Under the pieces are notes generated by a model. The model saw only the letters and a program-made list of their open reading frames with translations. It ran no database searches and was not told the origin of the DNA. Of a stretch of 64,000 bases of DNA, positions 31,311 through 43,912 are shown piece after piece; the stretch's first letter is position 1; every line of letters starts with the position of its first letter. Source of the DNA: Bicyclus anynana (Eukaryota > Arthropoda > Insecta > Lepidoptera > Nymphalidae); assembly GCF_947172395.1 (NCBI RefSeq), contig NC_069090.1, forward strand, positions 13,846,962 to 13,910,961, in the 5' to 3' direction. The position numbers were made by a program, and so were the translations under genes.

Positions 31311-31621
31311 GGCTTCCGTGGCGCAGTGGATTTACAAGACGAAGGTCCTAGGTTCGATCCACGGCTGGGCCAATTGAGGATTTCTTGATTGGTCCAGGTA
31401 GGTATGGCTGATGGGAGGCTCTCGGCCGTGGCCAGTTACCACCCAACGGACAAACACGTATCGCCAAGCGATTTAGCGTTCCGGTCCTATGTCGTGTAGA
31501 AACCGAAAGGGGTATGGATTTTCATCGTCATCCTAACAAGCCAGCTTCTATCTTAGATTGCATCATCACTTACCATCAGGTGAGATTGTATTCAAGGATT
31601 GACTTGGAAAGAATAAAAAAA
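31311..31621 (+). mobile_element. SINE A copy
   Basis: Head CTTCCGTGGCGCAGTGGATT, B box GGTTCGATCCA, body and A-rich tail present. Several substitutions show it is old. Confidence 0.82.
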
Positions 31622-32333
31622 AGACACAATTTCATCATTCGATAGCCTACTTTGTCTCTTTATAAAGAATGCCAAAATTGTTACTCGTTATATCAGAGTT
31701 TGAATAATGTTTCCAACGACGTCAATTTGTAGTAGACTCAACTTCGAAACACGACTCTCTGGCGAAATATGAACTTAATTCATAGCAATAAAGATAACAA
31801 AGGTTTTCCTTTTAGAATAACCACGATGTTCAAAATTGAATTATTTGTTTTTAATAAAGTACAGCTAGGTAGGTACTTTTTGAGATTTTACAGTAAGTTA
31901 CTGGTATGTTTAAGATTCATCATCAACAAACCATACCTATATGGCTCACTGTTGAGTACAAGTCTCCTCTGAAAGGGGTTAGCCATACTGATCAGCAATT
32001 AGAACATATTATGATGTTATTTTTCGCATTTTAGTTTAGTAAGTACGTATTTAGGCTTTTTTTATAAATTTTATATATATTTAGATTAGGACAAAAGAGT
32101 GTTAAACTATCTGAAAATCGACTTGAGAAAAATCGTTTTAAATTCGATATAATATATCTATGCAAAAATTTTCACCTCTTTGTAAGGAGAGAGGCGCAGG
32201 CAGCATTTTTCAGATACCTATTATTCATACGAGCAAAATCCTGTCTCAAAATATGTCATTCTTGAGAAAAGTATGACACATTTTAAGTTAGATGTAGGTA
32301 TGCAGAAAAGCCTCTTTGTGAGTAGAGGCTCAT

Positions 32334-32751
32334 AACTCAGGTAGGTACCTTTTTTTTTTTTTAACGTGGGGAAATCCTCATGGATACCTTCTCGCCACGG
32401 GGAGGCAAGACGGTTATGTCGGACTTCAACCGACTAAAACCCCACGGTGTTCCGACTCGCCGCCTGATGACTGAGCCACGGGAACATTTCATAAACTACC
32501 GCAACCCAGCCAGCGGCACTCGTAATCGAGCTCTCCTGTTGTGTTATTGGAATCGCTTCGGGAACACTAAAAACGTCAACAACTCGAGGGTTTATGTCCA
32601 GTGGGCGACAGATTCCCCGTATCTGTCACCCGGAGGTCCTCGTTAAGGAGGCAAATGGCGGTCATGAGCGAGCCGCCTGCGTCCTGCTCTTCTACGGCGG
32701 ATAGGATGACACTCCAAGTCAACCTCTCTTAACCAACTCAGGTAGGTACCT
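32334..32751 (-). mobile_element. Retroposon insertion with 17-bp target duplications
   Basis: AACTCAGGTAGGTACCT occurs at 32334-32350 and again at 32735-32751. Between them is a 384-bp insert beginning with a run of T, i.e. the poly(A) end of a minus-strand retroposon. The body (TGGGGAAATCCTCATGGAT...) encodes nothing recognisable. The target is one of three related local units. Confidence 0.75.
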
Positions 32752-32889
32752 ATATTATATTAATGTAAAAACAAGATAATATTTTCATCATTCGTCATTT
32801 CAGATATTACTTAACTGAAGTTCACCAAACAAAATGTACCTAATTAAGAAAAGTATAACACATTTTAAAGGTACATTTATATGTATAGA

Positions 32890-33028
32890 AATATACAGAT
32901 TTTAAGAAATTAAATATCACGTGTCTCAAACGGTGAAGGAAAACATCGTGAGAAAACCTGCATACCAGAGATTTTTTTTAATTGTCTGCGTGTGTGAGCA
33001 GTGAGCCGTATATGGGTTGAAAATGATT
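32890..33028 (+). mobile_element. SINE B fragment
   Basis: TTAAGAAATTAAATATCACG to GTGAGCCGTATATGGGTTG is the 3' half of SINE B, inserted in the middle copy of a local triplicated unit. Confidence 0.65.
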
Positions 33029-33089
33029 ATACAAATAAGTCTCTTTATGAGTTGAGGCTCAGGACTCAAGTACCTACCTAGTACCTACG

Positions 33090-33800
33090 TTTATTATATT
33101 AATATTAAAACAAGATACTTCATTATTACTCATTCATCAGACTTACTAGACTAGACTTAATGGTCCTCAATAACTCGACGTTCTAATATTCTATTATTCC
33201 TGAAATTAATAATTATTAACATTACAATATTAAATTAATTTTACTTTATTCGCATGACATTATTGTTTTTGACATATAATTTATTTATTTAATTATTTGT
33301 ATGTTTTACCTTGTTTTGTAGGTAGGTATAGGTAATTTACCTAGAATTTTAATTTAATAATTTTATTTATTAAATTTTTATGCTATTGTTTCAAAATTGT
33401 ACACTATTTTATTTTTTTATTTTAAATTATTAATTAGCTTTGCTTATTAATAATTAATTAATTAGCTTTTGATCTTTCCTATAAATGTTACATATAATTG
33501 GTTAAGTCTTAACATATAGGTACCTAATTATATAAAGGTTATTACGTGCGCCTATAGTTTATATGCATATCAGAATTCTTTTATGTGACATATTTGATTA
33601 TTTCATTTTTAATATGTGTATTGTTGGCGTGTTTTATATAAATAAATAAATAATTTAATATTTAAAACATTTAACTCGAATAAGCCTTAAAAGCCTTAAT
33701 TTTGTTTAGTTTATTGAATGAATGTACCTAGATTGAATTATGTATTAGCAATGCCCTGACAGGGCCTCATGTTTATAAGTGCATGAATGCTACTTAAATA
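33090..33800. other. Very AT-rich stretch
   Basis: Simple TTTATTTA/AATTAATT runs, no reading frame. Confidence 0.5.
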
Positions 33801-34679
33801 AACAATTTCAGATATTACTCATCTGAAGTTCACCGAGCAAAATCTACTTGAGAAAATGTGACGCATTTTGAGTTAGATGTATACAAATAAGCCTCTTTGT
33901 GAGGCTCAGGTATATATGTATAATGTCCGCTTCAAATCGATCGCGTGGTTGACGCGCCGGGTGTGAGACTCCGCCCACATTTCACACGGAAGGTGACGAT
34001 TGGCCGAACGCGACACGCACACCTGAACACTTCCAAATGGTAATGAATAATTTTCACAATTTCTCCTATTGTTTTAGGGGGCCTCGGGTTGTGCGTGTGT
34101 GCGTAGATGTTACACAGAACAGATATAGCGCTTGAGCTAAGTGTGTAACTCATACTGATGGCATTGTGGTATCCATATTTATGTTCGCTCAACATAGATT
34201 TGTCTATAAGTATTAAATATATTTGTAGTCATACAAGTCGTATCCGCACGATAAATTCATGGATTGTCTCAAAATACCTACATGTCAAAATAGATGTCTC
34301 AAATAACACCGTCATATATATCTATACCTACTTACATTATAAAGCGGAAGAGTTTGTTTGTTTGATTGAACGTGCTAATCTCAGGAACTAGTGGTCCGAT
34401 TTGAAAAATACTTTCAGTGACAGATAGCCCATTTATCGAGGAAGGCTATAAGCTATATTACTTAATGTAATCCACCTAGATAAAGTAAAAAATCCACAAA
34501 AAAAAATTCCAGTAGGTATATGACAATCGAGCTTACAAACTTGGTAGGTAATACCACGGCATACATGCGACAGACCAACGAGTAAAAACTTTAAGTACTA
34601 ATTCTAGGTTACCTACTACATAATCGATGTATTCCTTAATGATAAAGAAAGCTTAGAGCTTGGATCAACTTAAAAAAAA

Positions 34680-34855
34680 ATTATAATGATGATCTTAAAA
34701 GAGCAACTGCTGAGTTTCTTGCCGGCACTTCTCAGTAGAACCTGCCTTCCGAACCGGTGGTAGAGTCTTTACAAATAGTCAACTGACGTGTCTCAAGCGC
34801 TTGTAAACTGAGTCTATACCTACTAAAATAAATGAGTTTTGATTTTTTGATGATG
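34680..34855 (+). mobile_element. LINE 3' UTR fragment
   Basis: GAGTTTCTTGCCGGCACTTC, CAGTAGAACCTGCCTTCCGA and CTTGTAAACTGAGTC...AAATAAATGAGTTTTGATTT. The CTTGTAAACTAAGCCT / AATAAATGAATTTTGAC end recurs at 39640-39720, 45895-45975 and 60270-60310. Confidence 0.55.
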
Positions 34856-35391
34856 AGGCTAGATACCTATAGATGTACGTAGCAGATATGAAAACAGCTT
34901 TCATAGGTACAAATACAAACAGCAGTAAATCAGACAATCAAACTCATTCAAAGGGATGTTAAATCGAACATGTCCGCCGCCGCCGAACGCCGATAAACAA
35001 AAAAAAAAAGAACACTTGAAATCTAATTCCGTACAATGCGCGGCAGATGCGCGTCCGAACAAAGCCCACCATTTGTACAATCGTAATAGGTACATCTAAT
35101 TTTACGCAAGCATTGTGCTCGAAGCAGCGTTCGCGCCCTGATCGACAGCTCCGATAATTTGAATATGGTAAGGCATCCGAGCGTGAGCAGTGCGACGGCG
35201 CAGTTTTTGATTTGAATTTTTGAAAGGTGCATTCGTGTTATCGTTTTTATAAGGGCGCAAGATGTGCGAGGTTTTACGTGTGTGGAGCTCGTTTTAGAGA
35301 GAATGTCGATATTTAAAGTAGTAGTAGATTATTAGGTATAAGTGTCTAAATGCCCAATTTAATCCAGATCCATTTTAATGAGCACGATCGC

Positions 35392-35709
35392 GCATTCATC
35401 GTTATCGCATACCTATTCGACTCACTGCTGAGCTATAGTCTCCTCTCAGAATGAGAGTGGTTAGGCCAATAATCCACCACGCTGGCCCAATGCGGATTGG
35501 CAGACTTCACTCACGCAGAGAATTAAGAAAATTCTCTGGCATGCAGGTTTCCTCACGATGTTTTCCTTCACCGTTTGAGACACGTGATATTTAATTTCTT
35601 AAAATGCACACAAGTGCCAAGTCAGAGGTGCATGTACCGGACCGAATTCGAACCCACACCCTCCGAAAACGGAGGCAGAGGTCATATCCACTGGGCTATC
35701 ACGGTTCTC
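35392..35709 (-). mobile_element. SINE B, near full length
   Basis: Minus-strand copy ending at GGCTATCACGGTTCTCACG (head) with ACCGAATTCGAACCCACACC (B-box region) present. Confidence 0.78.
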
Positions 35710-36391
35710 ACGCTCATTACTGTGGGAAAACTTTGGTAAACCGTCGGCTATAATACGAGCAGACCAATTACGTCACGGGCCTCTCTCATTAGCAACGAAT
35801 CTTGCGGTGTCTGTGCGCTGAATGTAATTTGCTTCGTTAGCCCAATAGTTAGCCTTTGTGGCTTCGAATCATTAAGACCTGGGTCGGACTATAAAAAATT
35901 GATTTCATTCTAAGAAGTTTCATTGATCATTTTCAGCCCGGAGTTGGAGAGTTGCTGGTGTTAGACCTACGTGTGTTACGTTACAATACGTTAAGCCGCC
36001 GGTCTCGATTATTATCATAAACATTGTGATAAGTGCATTTAAAGAATAGAACATTACTTATCAGTTATCCTTACCTGTGGTAAGCTCCGCCTCCTCTCTA
36101 CTCTTAGAATACAGAAAACATCAGAAACCACGTTCAGCCGTCATTATAAAGCACGCATTGTGTCCAAAACTTACACGTCACATCAACACGGCATACACAG
36201 ATTGTTCGTGAAATTCGACCAAAAAGGAGTAATTTCAACGGCTTCATTCCTATGTGCGATTGTACCTTCTGGAGTTTTCTATATTCTGCGCCTCTCCTAT
36301 ATGAAAAGAGGCTGATAATGATAAAATGATTAATGCATCTAAACAAGAACAAAGATTTACCATTGATCACAGACAGTATAGGCAAACTTAC

Positions 36392-36535
36392 CGTGCACTC
36401 TCTTCATGAAGAAGGTTTCTGCTGATTCAATTTCGATCTTTTTTGGACTCGCAATGTACTCGGCGGCTCCTTCCAGCTTGTTCAGTTCAGGATACTGGGC
36501 CATGGACTGTTTGGCCTGGCCTTCGCTGATGACAT
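36392..36535 (-). CDS. Unassigned exon, possibly upstream part of the helicase gene
   Basis: A 144-nt segment with TCTGTGCAG acceptor and GCACG|GTAAG donor, open in one frame for 47 codons: VISEGQAKQSMAQYPELNKL, then EGAAEYIASPKKIEIESAET and FFMKRVH. Composition and codon use look coding. I do not recognise the family. It ends with one base (G), and the 19.6-kb helicase exon starts with GT, so joining would give a Gly codon and an open frame; that agreement has a one-in-three chance of being accidental. If joined, FABP would be nested in a 16.7-kb intron. Otherwise it belongs to another minus-strand gene. Confidence 0.55.
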
Positions 36536-36738
36536 CTGCACAGAAAGGCAATAGTCATTTATGTACCTACTCGTATAACTACCAAACTTTTATTTATTAA
36601 TCAACAGCATTTTTATAATGGTTAATCGCTGTTATTGGACGGTCGTTTACATTGTTCGACAATTTAACAGACAGTTTATTTTTTTTATACCTACCGTAAT
36701 AAGAGTAAAAATATAATTGGCGCGGTAAAATTAATAGC

Positions 36739-36780
36739 TATGAGATAACTTTGAAGAAAAATCTTCAAAGTTATCTCATA
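36739..36780. repeat. Perfect 19-bp hairpin with AAAA loop
   Basis: TATGAGATAACTTTGAAGA, four A, then the exact inverse. It lies about 200 bp from the unassigned exon at 36.4 kb. Confidence 0.88.
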
Positions 36781-36789
36781 ACAGTTTAA

Positions 36790-37980
36790 GCTTTTCAACT
36801 ATGTATTTTGTTTTTGAATAGATGTAAGATAAATTTTATCAACATTTTAAAAAAGCCTATACCTATGCTTCAAAGAACTTTTTATTCGTCAAACGTTTTT
36901 TCATAATTCTCAGCCAATACCTTGGCAAAAACACTGTGGTTTAAGCCTTTGCTCTTTCCAGTACTCTGTACAGTAATTTGTCACTCGATCTCGGAAGAGA
37001 AAACTTCGTCTAATTGCTCTCGGAGCGAAAACATCGAACGCTGAATGAGAGCCGAAAATTTCATATTTCCTAAAACAGCCGTCGGAAACGGCTAACCCTC
37101 CCTCCCCCCTCGTCACTTGGAGCTGTAAAATCCGTACAATTTGAGCTCCCTCTACTCTTATCGTATACCTATATACTTATCGATTTATTGCAAACACAAG
37201 TTCGTGTTTTAAAAAGTCAAGCGAACCGCGGGCACGCTTCAATGAATCTTATTTAGTAAACGCACAAAGTCTATTTTTGAGTGTCAGCAAACAGGCGCAC
37301 AGGACGTTTCGGTTCGGAGGCTGTGTGGAAAAATGCCGTCTTGTAGGCACGCTGCCCCTCCCCGGGCGACATTTTTACAAGTGGGGGAGGGGGAGGCCAC
37401 CCGGACGCTCCCGTCATTTCGTTGTCATACAGGGGCTCCTTTTTGCGCGATCACGGCGCGAGCGTCGGCGTCGACAATACTGTTCAGTATTTTTATTCTT
37501 TCCGAGAAGAAAATGCGAAAAAAACTCGTAGAAAATCATGAACAATGCCGCCCTTGGGCGAGATTACCGCCATCAGAAAATGAATGCTTTGTTAGATCCG
37601 TCCACGGGGATGTTTTCAGTTGTTACATTAGACTTGTCATTTCCATTAGAGGGTCCAGATGTCGCGCTGCCTCCAAACCCGCCCGACTCTTTATTTGCGT
37701 TCCAATTATGAAAGTGCTTCGTCACAATCACTTGTATAACATTGCTTACTGCTTACTGATTCAGAAATACATAATTATTCTAATGGGATTCGCTTGTTGG
37801 CTGTTGGCTGAAACTCAAGGAACTACCAATGTAGTAGAGCTTTCAGCATAGAGTAGACACAGAGCGGCACTTTGTAGGTCGCGTCAGTTGCAAGTCCTGA
37901 GAAATGTTGCTCTTTAAAGCGACGGTTTTCCACTTCTCATCAGATTTGTCCTCGTTCAACGAATCAGGGTCATCTGACTG
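36790..37980. other. No gene supported
   Basis: A plus-strand open stretch at 37333-37851 has no recognisable protein features. A minus-strand open stretch at about 37855-37980 (SDDPDSLNEDKSDEKW) looks coding-like but lacks a convincing donor. Confidence 0.4.
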
Positions 37981-37984
37981 GTAC

Positions 37985-38238
37985 TATACTAATATTATGA
38001 AGAAGCAAGATTTGATAGTTTGTTTGTATGTTTGTTTGCACTAAAATGGACTCTGACACTACTAGACTAATTGAAAAATTCTTTCAACATTAGAATCTTA
38101 CATTATCTCTGATAACAATAGCCTATGTTCATCAGGGATAATGTTAGATTCTACTGTAAATGGGATAAAATATATTTTATCCCCGTATTCCAACGGGAAC
38201 AAGTACTACGCTGGTGATAACTCAAGGCGTCTGCTAGT
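37985..38238 (+). mobile_element. Helitron-like element copy
   Basis: It starts CTAATATTATGAAGAAGCAA and ends AAGGCGTCTGCTAGT, with a decayed terminal hairpin. Confidence 0.5.
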
Positions 38239-38737
38239 TGTTAGTTAGACCAGGCGCTGTGGGGTATTGAGTGTGCATAATTTGAGGACCGCATTCTGTT
38301 TACAGTTTTGAACTCAGAAAAGCATGCAGATTACGATTCAGCATGTTTCCAGGAGGTCCATTTTTTAAAATGTATCTCCGAAAGTATTGATGAATACGAC
38401 TGAAACTGGGCACGATTCGAGTTCATAGTACTAAGAAGGCCTACGTATATATATTCACTGGACTAAAAATGTCAGTAATAGATCTTTCAAGCTGACAGTT
38501 CTATTATAAATTTAAAAATAGTCAAGTAAAGAAAATCCGTTATTTGGAATTATTTCAACAAAATTCACCTAACTGATAATATCGTTACGAATCACGAACA
38601 TCGTTTTCATAATTATCAAGGCCAGGCGTGCTATGAGAGAGTATAATGGAGCTTAAGCCCACCATGCTGTTTCAATGCCGGTTGGCGGACTTAGTTTGAT
38701 AATTTTGAATCTTTAACAATCACTATCAGATATTTTG

Positions 38738-39027
38738 AGAGCCGTGATAGCCCAGTGGATATGACCCCCGCCTCCGATTCCGGAGGGTATGGGTTCGAAT
38801 CCGGTCCGGGGCATGCACCTCCAACTTTGCAGTTGTGTGCATTTTAAGAAATTAAATAGGTATCACGTGTTTCAAACGGTGAAGGAAAACGTCGTGAGGA
38901 AACCTGCATACCAGAGAATTTTCTTGATTCTCTGCGTGTGTGAAGTCTTCCAATCCGCATTGGGCCAGCGTGGTGGACTATTGGCCTAACCCCTCTCATT
39001 CTGAGAGGAGACTCGAGCTCAGCAGTG
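38738..39027 (+). mobile_element. SINE B, near full length
   Basis: Head GAGAGCCGTGATAGCCCAGT, B-box GGGTTCGAATCCGG and full body in plus orientation. It abuts a foldback element at 39048. Confidence 0.8.
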
Positions 39028-39047
39028 ACCATAGATAGCATAGATAT

Positions 39048-39129
39048 TAGTCGAGTACGAACAATTTTTGTATTTACCAAAAATCGTTCGTACTCGACTA
39101 AAATACTAAAGTAGTCCATACTAGGCCTT
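39048..39129. mobile_element. Foldback element, TAGTCGAGTACGAAC family (copy 1)
   Basis: Same hairpin as 53935-54042 with the left outer arm missing where SINE B lies next to it. Confidence 0.78.
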
Positions 39130-39732
39130 AATTAAAAAAAGTATTGATCTTCAAGTAGTACTCTATGCGTATTTTTCCATTCAACCCACAAAAAAGGTAC
39201 AAGTCAAACACAAGTAAGTAAAAAGCTCATTTCATCGTGTAAGACAATACGGCCTCTTTGGTGAGGGCCACAAAAAGAGGAGTTCAAATCAAAAAAGGAG
39301 TGACTGCGGCCGATCTCAAAGTAGTGAAGGCTAGTTTGAAAGGGCGGACGGATAAAGGCGATGTAACGCGATGCCCTTACAAGTCGGTGGCCCGCAAAGC
39401 TTTGTCTCTCGCCGCGAATCACTACCAATTATGTTAGGTTTGGGCAGAGGTGTTCCAGATTTTAAATAGTGAAAGCCTTCTAAGCCGACTAAAGAGATGG
39501 AAAAAGGATGGTTAGGATTATAACCTTGGCTGGGTTTGTTGTGGGCTCTTCTCGGACCAAGGCGCGTTTGGAACCCTCGTAACTTTAGTTTTAAGTTTTC
39601 GACTATTATTACCACCATTCGATGAAATTAAATTATGACATAATGTTGACCTTTCAAAAGTGCTTGTAAACTAAGCCTAATTGAAATAAATGAATTTTGA
39701 CTTTTTGACTTTTGACTTATGACTGATATGTA

Positions 39733-39950
39733 TCCTATTAATATTACAAACGTGAAATTTGTATGGATGTTTGTATGGATGTTTTTTACTCTTTAACTAC
39801 TAAACCAATTTGGCTGATATTTGGAATGGAAATAGATTTTACTCTGATTTAATACATAGGCTACTTTTCATCCCGGAAAAGTTCATGGTTCCCGAGGGAT
39901 TTGTGAAAAACTAAATTTCACGCGGACGAAGTCGCGGGCGTCCGCTAGTC
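39733..39950 (+). mobile_element. Helitron-like element copy
   Basis: It starts TTAATATTACAAACGTGAAA and ends GCGGACGAAGTCGCGGGCG then TCCGCTAGT, an intact 7-bp stem hairpin followed by CTAG. Confidence 0.6.
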
Positions 39951-40137
39951 TATTATAATTTCCTTAAAGCTTATGATATCTTAGGTGGCGTAAGCAAGGA
40001 TTACTCTTTTATCATTATCTTCTTAAAATATGCATTGAATGTATTAATTGTGTGTATATTCACACCGCAGACCCATGCAAAGGTAAAGATTCTTCTCCAA
40101 TACAACTTACTCAGAATACTGAATACTCAGAGTACAT

Positions 40138-40285
40138 CTGAGAATTTTCTTTATTGTCATGCGTGTGTCAAGTCTGCCAATCCACGTTGTGCCAGCGTGG
40201 TGAACTATTGGCCTAGCCCCTCTCATTCCGAAAGGAGACTCGTGCTCAACAGTAAGCCGAATATGGGTTGTCAATGATGATTCAA
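40138..40285 (+). mobile_element. SINE B 3' fragment
   Basis: CTGAGAATTTTCTTTATTGT to AGCCGAATATGGGTTGTCAA matches the last half of SINE B. Confidence 0.65.
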
Positions 40286-41185
40286 GGTAGGTATTGCATT
40301 TATTAAATGCACGCCACGAGAGGTGTTACGAGTAAGCTTTACAAGACAACCATTATCCCAACCAGATCCCATAACCATTAAAAGTCCCATTAAAATCAAT
40401 CAAAGATAACTCATCACGTTTCCTTACAATGGTAATAAATAACCCGACAGCGTGTGTAGGAAATAATTTTTACTGGCGATCGTTTCATGAAAGTTTTCCA
40501 CAATTTCCTTTACACAAAAGCAATTGCAACGGTGCCATCCGCTCGTAAATTGGTAAGTCAAAAGTATAAATTCACAATTCGATGTCAAGATAGTTAAAAA
40601 TTATAACATTGTAAACAGTGACTAACGACGTATAAAAACGGCCGGAAAGATTTACAGTTACGTCCAAAAGCATTTGTTCTTCGCGACACGCGAATTACGT
40701 TTTTATAGCAATCTTGGAGGATGCGTTTCCGTTGTTGGCCGATCACGTCGCATTCTTCCGTTTCGTTTGTACGACGGAGATTCGATAAACCGGACTAACT
40801 GTCATAATACGGTTATCTCGATCATGAATACAACGTACAATTTATGGGCTGGAAATTCAAATTTTCACTTATATACAAATAGCATAGGTACTTTTAGCTT
40901 AGCTATATAATTATTTATACTGTGTTTTATTTTTGACGACCTTTATATTGTATTCTATTTTTGTTTAGCGAAGTTGGTAATGCTGTGGTTTCAATAGAGA
41001 AAGAATTTCTACGTTCGGGTCGGATCAATTTCATTATTCATCATCATAATTTCTAACCGTCATGGGTAACCAAATCTCTGGAATCAAATCTTAACACAGG
41101 AAAACATTAACGCTGTTTGTTGATGAAATATGCAGTAAAGATCTTCCTCGAACGAATTATTTTCAAAATAATCAACATGCGACAT

Positions 41186-41440
41186 TGGAGTAGTTTCAGT
41201 TACAGTTACAGTTAGGATGCCATTAGTGTAGTTTCAGTACAGTTATGACATTCATTACATTCGTGTAGATTAAGTAATGTTAAAACGATATTAGTTTACT
41301 TTCAATACAGTCAGCATGATATTAGTATAGTTTCAGTAATGATAACATGAATAGTTTATTTCAAAACAGTACGACGACATAGTAATTTCAGTACTTACAT
41401 TAAAATTATATTGCTGTAGTTTTAGTAGTTATACAGGAAG
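41186..41440. repeat. Degenerate tandem repeat, about 50-60-bp unit
   Basis: Variants of ATTAGTGTAGTTTCAGTACA followed by GTTA-GACAT recur five to six times with many substitutions. Confidence 0.6.
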
Positions 41441-42019
41441 AAAATTTTTTTAGTGCGGATATTTTTATATTTTGTACATAAACAAAATTTAATGATCACG
41501 TATTTTTTCTTTTTTTTTTAACTCAAAAATAACAAAATTATCGTTAGCTAAAGTTATTTACTTTTGACCAGAATTTTAGGGTCACCCTATTGTGCGTTTA
41601 TTTTATTTTCGTTTGATACCTAAAGAACGTCACCAGATCACTTTTAAGCTGAATATATCTTGTTTAGTAATAATATGTACATTATTTTGTTATTTTAGAG
41701 ACATAAATTAAAAAAAAAAATTACATAAAATGTATCGAACTGTTTGTAGATTTATATTCTATTAATGATACAGAACCACGAAAAAAAATACCGATAAAAA
41801 TAGTGACGTACAGTTGAAATTAAAAAAAAAATAGTTATAGTTCGCCAAGCAATAAAAGTCGTGCGACAATGTGAACGAGTTCTAATTTTCGTGTTTAATA
41901 AACGTTATCGGAAAGCGGAGCGATCCGTTTCGTATCGTGTCGAGCGCGATAACCCTTTATCTGATGGGGGTAGCGCGTGACGTCGCCGCGCCGGCATTTC
42001 ATTACCACAACGTTGTCAG

Positions 42020-42295
42020 AAAAAACCGGCCAAGTGCGAGTCGGAGTCACACACGAAGGGTTCCACACCATTAACAATTAGGGAAAAATCACGTTTCTTC
42101 TATGGGAACCCCTTCAATATTAATTTCATTCAGTTTTTTAGTATTTGTTTTTATAACGGCGACAGAAATACATCATCTGTGAACATTTCAACTGTCCAAC
42201 TATCACGGTTCATGAGATTCACTCTGGTGAAGGATGGACGGAATCTTAGTATTTGGTCCCGTTTTACCCTTTGGGCATGGAACCCTAAAAAACAT
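42020..42295 (+). mobile_element. Dispersed repeat beginning CCGGCCAAGTGCGAGTCGG
   Basis: Starts AAACCGGCCAAGTGCGAGTC and ends GGCATGGAACCCTAAAAA. This matches my memory of a very common, poorly classified lepidopteran repeat; this copy appears internally deleted. Confidence 0.6.
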
Positions 42296-42704
42296 CTATG
42301 CTTCACTTGTGCCCGTGCTTTTCGCTTTGTCTATAAAAAAGTTATGGTAATTGATGTGAACGGTGTATTAAAACTCCATCACAATAACGTTACTGCAGAA
42401 CCTTCGCAGAACGCATGTTCTGGGTCGCGTTATGATGCGTTGCGTGATTTGCACACGTTTCAGGCGTAATTTTCCAATACAAGTACATGAATTACAATGC
42501 GTGCAAGATGTTAATTTTGCGTATTATAACGCGTGCACTAAGGAGCGGCTTTACTACAATAGTCACATTAAATCATTATCATCACTTGATGGACATTCCT
42601 TGTGACATACACTGAGAAAAATTCCTTGATCGCCATACTTATTAAAATAAGTACGTAGAAAGCCAGACACTATTACGCTAGTAACCAGCACCATGTTGTA
42701 TAGG

Positions 42705-42805
42705 TGCAAGCTCCTTATGTAACGCGGTGTTGCTTTAAAACGGTAAAGTAAGCTGCACCATTACTAAGTACACGGCATCAACTTTACGTATGCTACACGT
42801 CGTAA
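42705..42805 (-). repeat. Dispersed repeat shared with 52995-53105
   Basis: On the minus strand TTAGTAATGGTGCAGCTTAC and GCATACGTAAA match the plus strand at 53.0 kb. Confidence 0.6.
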
Positions 42806-43912
42806 GTAGTAATTTACAAGCTTCTTAAGTATCAAGTAGCTCATTTAAGTAGCTTATTTGTTCAGTGTAGGCATCTTGTAGTTTTCTAAAAATCCTACCT
42901 CTCCAGTAAAAAGCTTTGAATTGAAGCGGGTTTGGTAACTTTTGTATGGTTTTCTGGAGTAACCAGTGGAGTTTCTGGAGTAAACCATGTACGTTTTAAT
43001 TTTCTTTACCGGAAACCCCCCTACCATAAACTGGCTACGATCATGGATAACACAGATGTAAATTAAATTTTGCACACATACATACCTACATACATACGAG
43101 CAAGTACCCAATCAAATCAAAATTCATTTATTTCAATTTTCATTTTCGTAACGTCAGATAGTTAATGTTGTTCAAAACTTTAAATTAAGATTCTTGGGCC
43201 GAGAATCTTGTAAGTTGCCTACGTTACGTATTAGGTAATTACGTATTAGTCTTTGGATTAAGCCAAAATCAGTATGCTACATTACATTCGTACAGTACAG
43301 TAGTGTCTTTAGACTTCGTTTCTTTTGAAACAAATTAAACGCATCGGCGCTGCGTTATTAATTTATTTGTTTCTTACACGTTCCGGCTCAATAGTGTTAA
43401 TATTTTTTGCATAGGTACTCGTTGGCAGGGGTACCGAAAATAATATATATTTCCCTTTAATTAGAAAAAGGTAAGTGGGATTCCCTAATTTTTCCGTAGC
43501 AGTAAAACTTAGCTCTGAAGTTCCAACATGCCGAACTGGGCAGGTTTAATAGCCCTGTTGAGATACTCGTATGTTTTGGTACAATGCCCAACTATATGAC
43601 TAGCGGACGAGACGTTTGGCGACAGTTACACCTAGGTACTGTATAATCACTACATAGTATAAAACAAAATCGCTTTCTCTATCCGTATATCCCTATGTAT
43701 TTAAAACTACGCTACGGATTTTGATGCGGGTTTTTTTTTAATAGATAGAGTGATTGAAGAGGAAGGAATGTGTATAACTAGCGACTCGCCCCGGCTTCAC
43801 ACGGGTGCAATGCTGATACTAAATACAGTACAGAAAAACTGTGAACGTTGTATATAAAAACATAGCGGCCCCATATTAGTGTGAAACCCATGTGAAGCCG
43901 GTCACACGGGTT

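Larger units (their letters stand above)
32205..33920. repeat. Three copies of a local unit interrupted by insertions
   Basis: Units near 32205-32350, 32790-33090 and 33805-33920 share TTGAGAAAAGTATGACACATTTTA, CCTCTTTGTGAG and GAGGCTCA-ACTCAGGTA. The first carries the retroposon with 17-bp duplications, the second a SINE B fragment. Confidence 0.7.

Noticed and set aside
36910..37116. Minus-strand open frame with possible TTTTAG acceptor and GTATTG donor
   Set aside because: Weak acceptor and no recognisable family.
37333..37851. Longest open frame of the window (172 codons, plus strand)
   Set aside because: It reads through CpG-rich non-coding DNA; the composition is haphazard, there are no domains and no matching splice or start context.
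37855..37980. Minus-strand coding-like stretch (SDDPDSLNEDKSDEKW)
   Set aside because: Begins at a Helitron-like boundary and lacks a convincing donor; kept only as a note.
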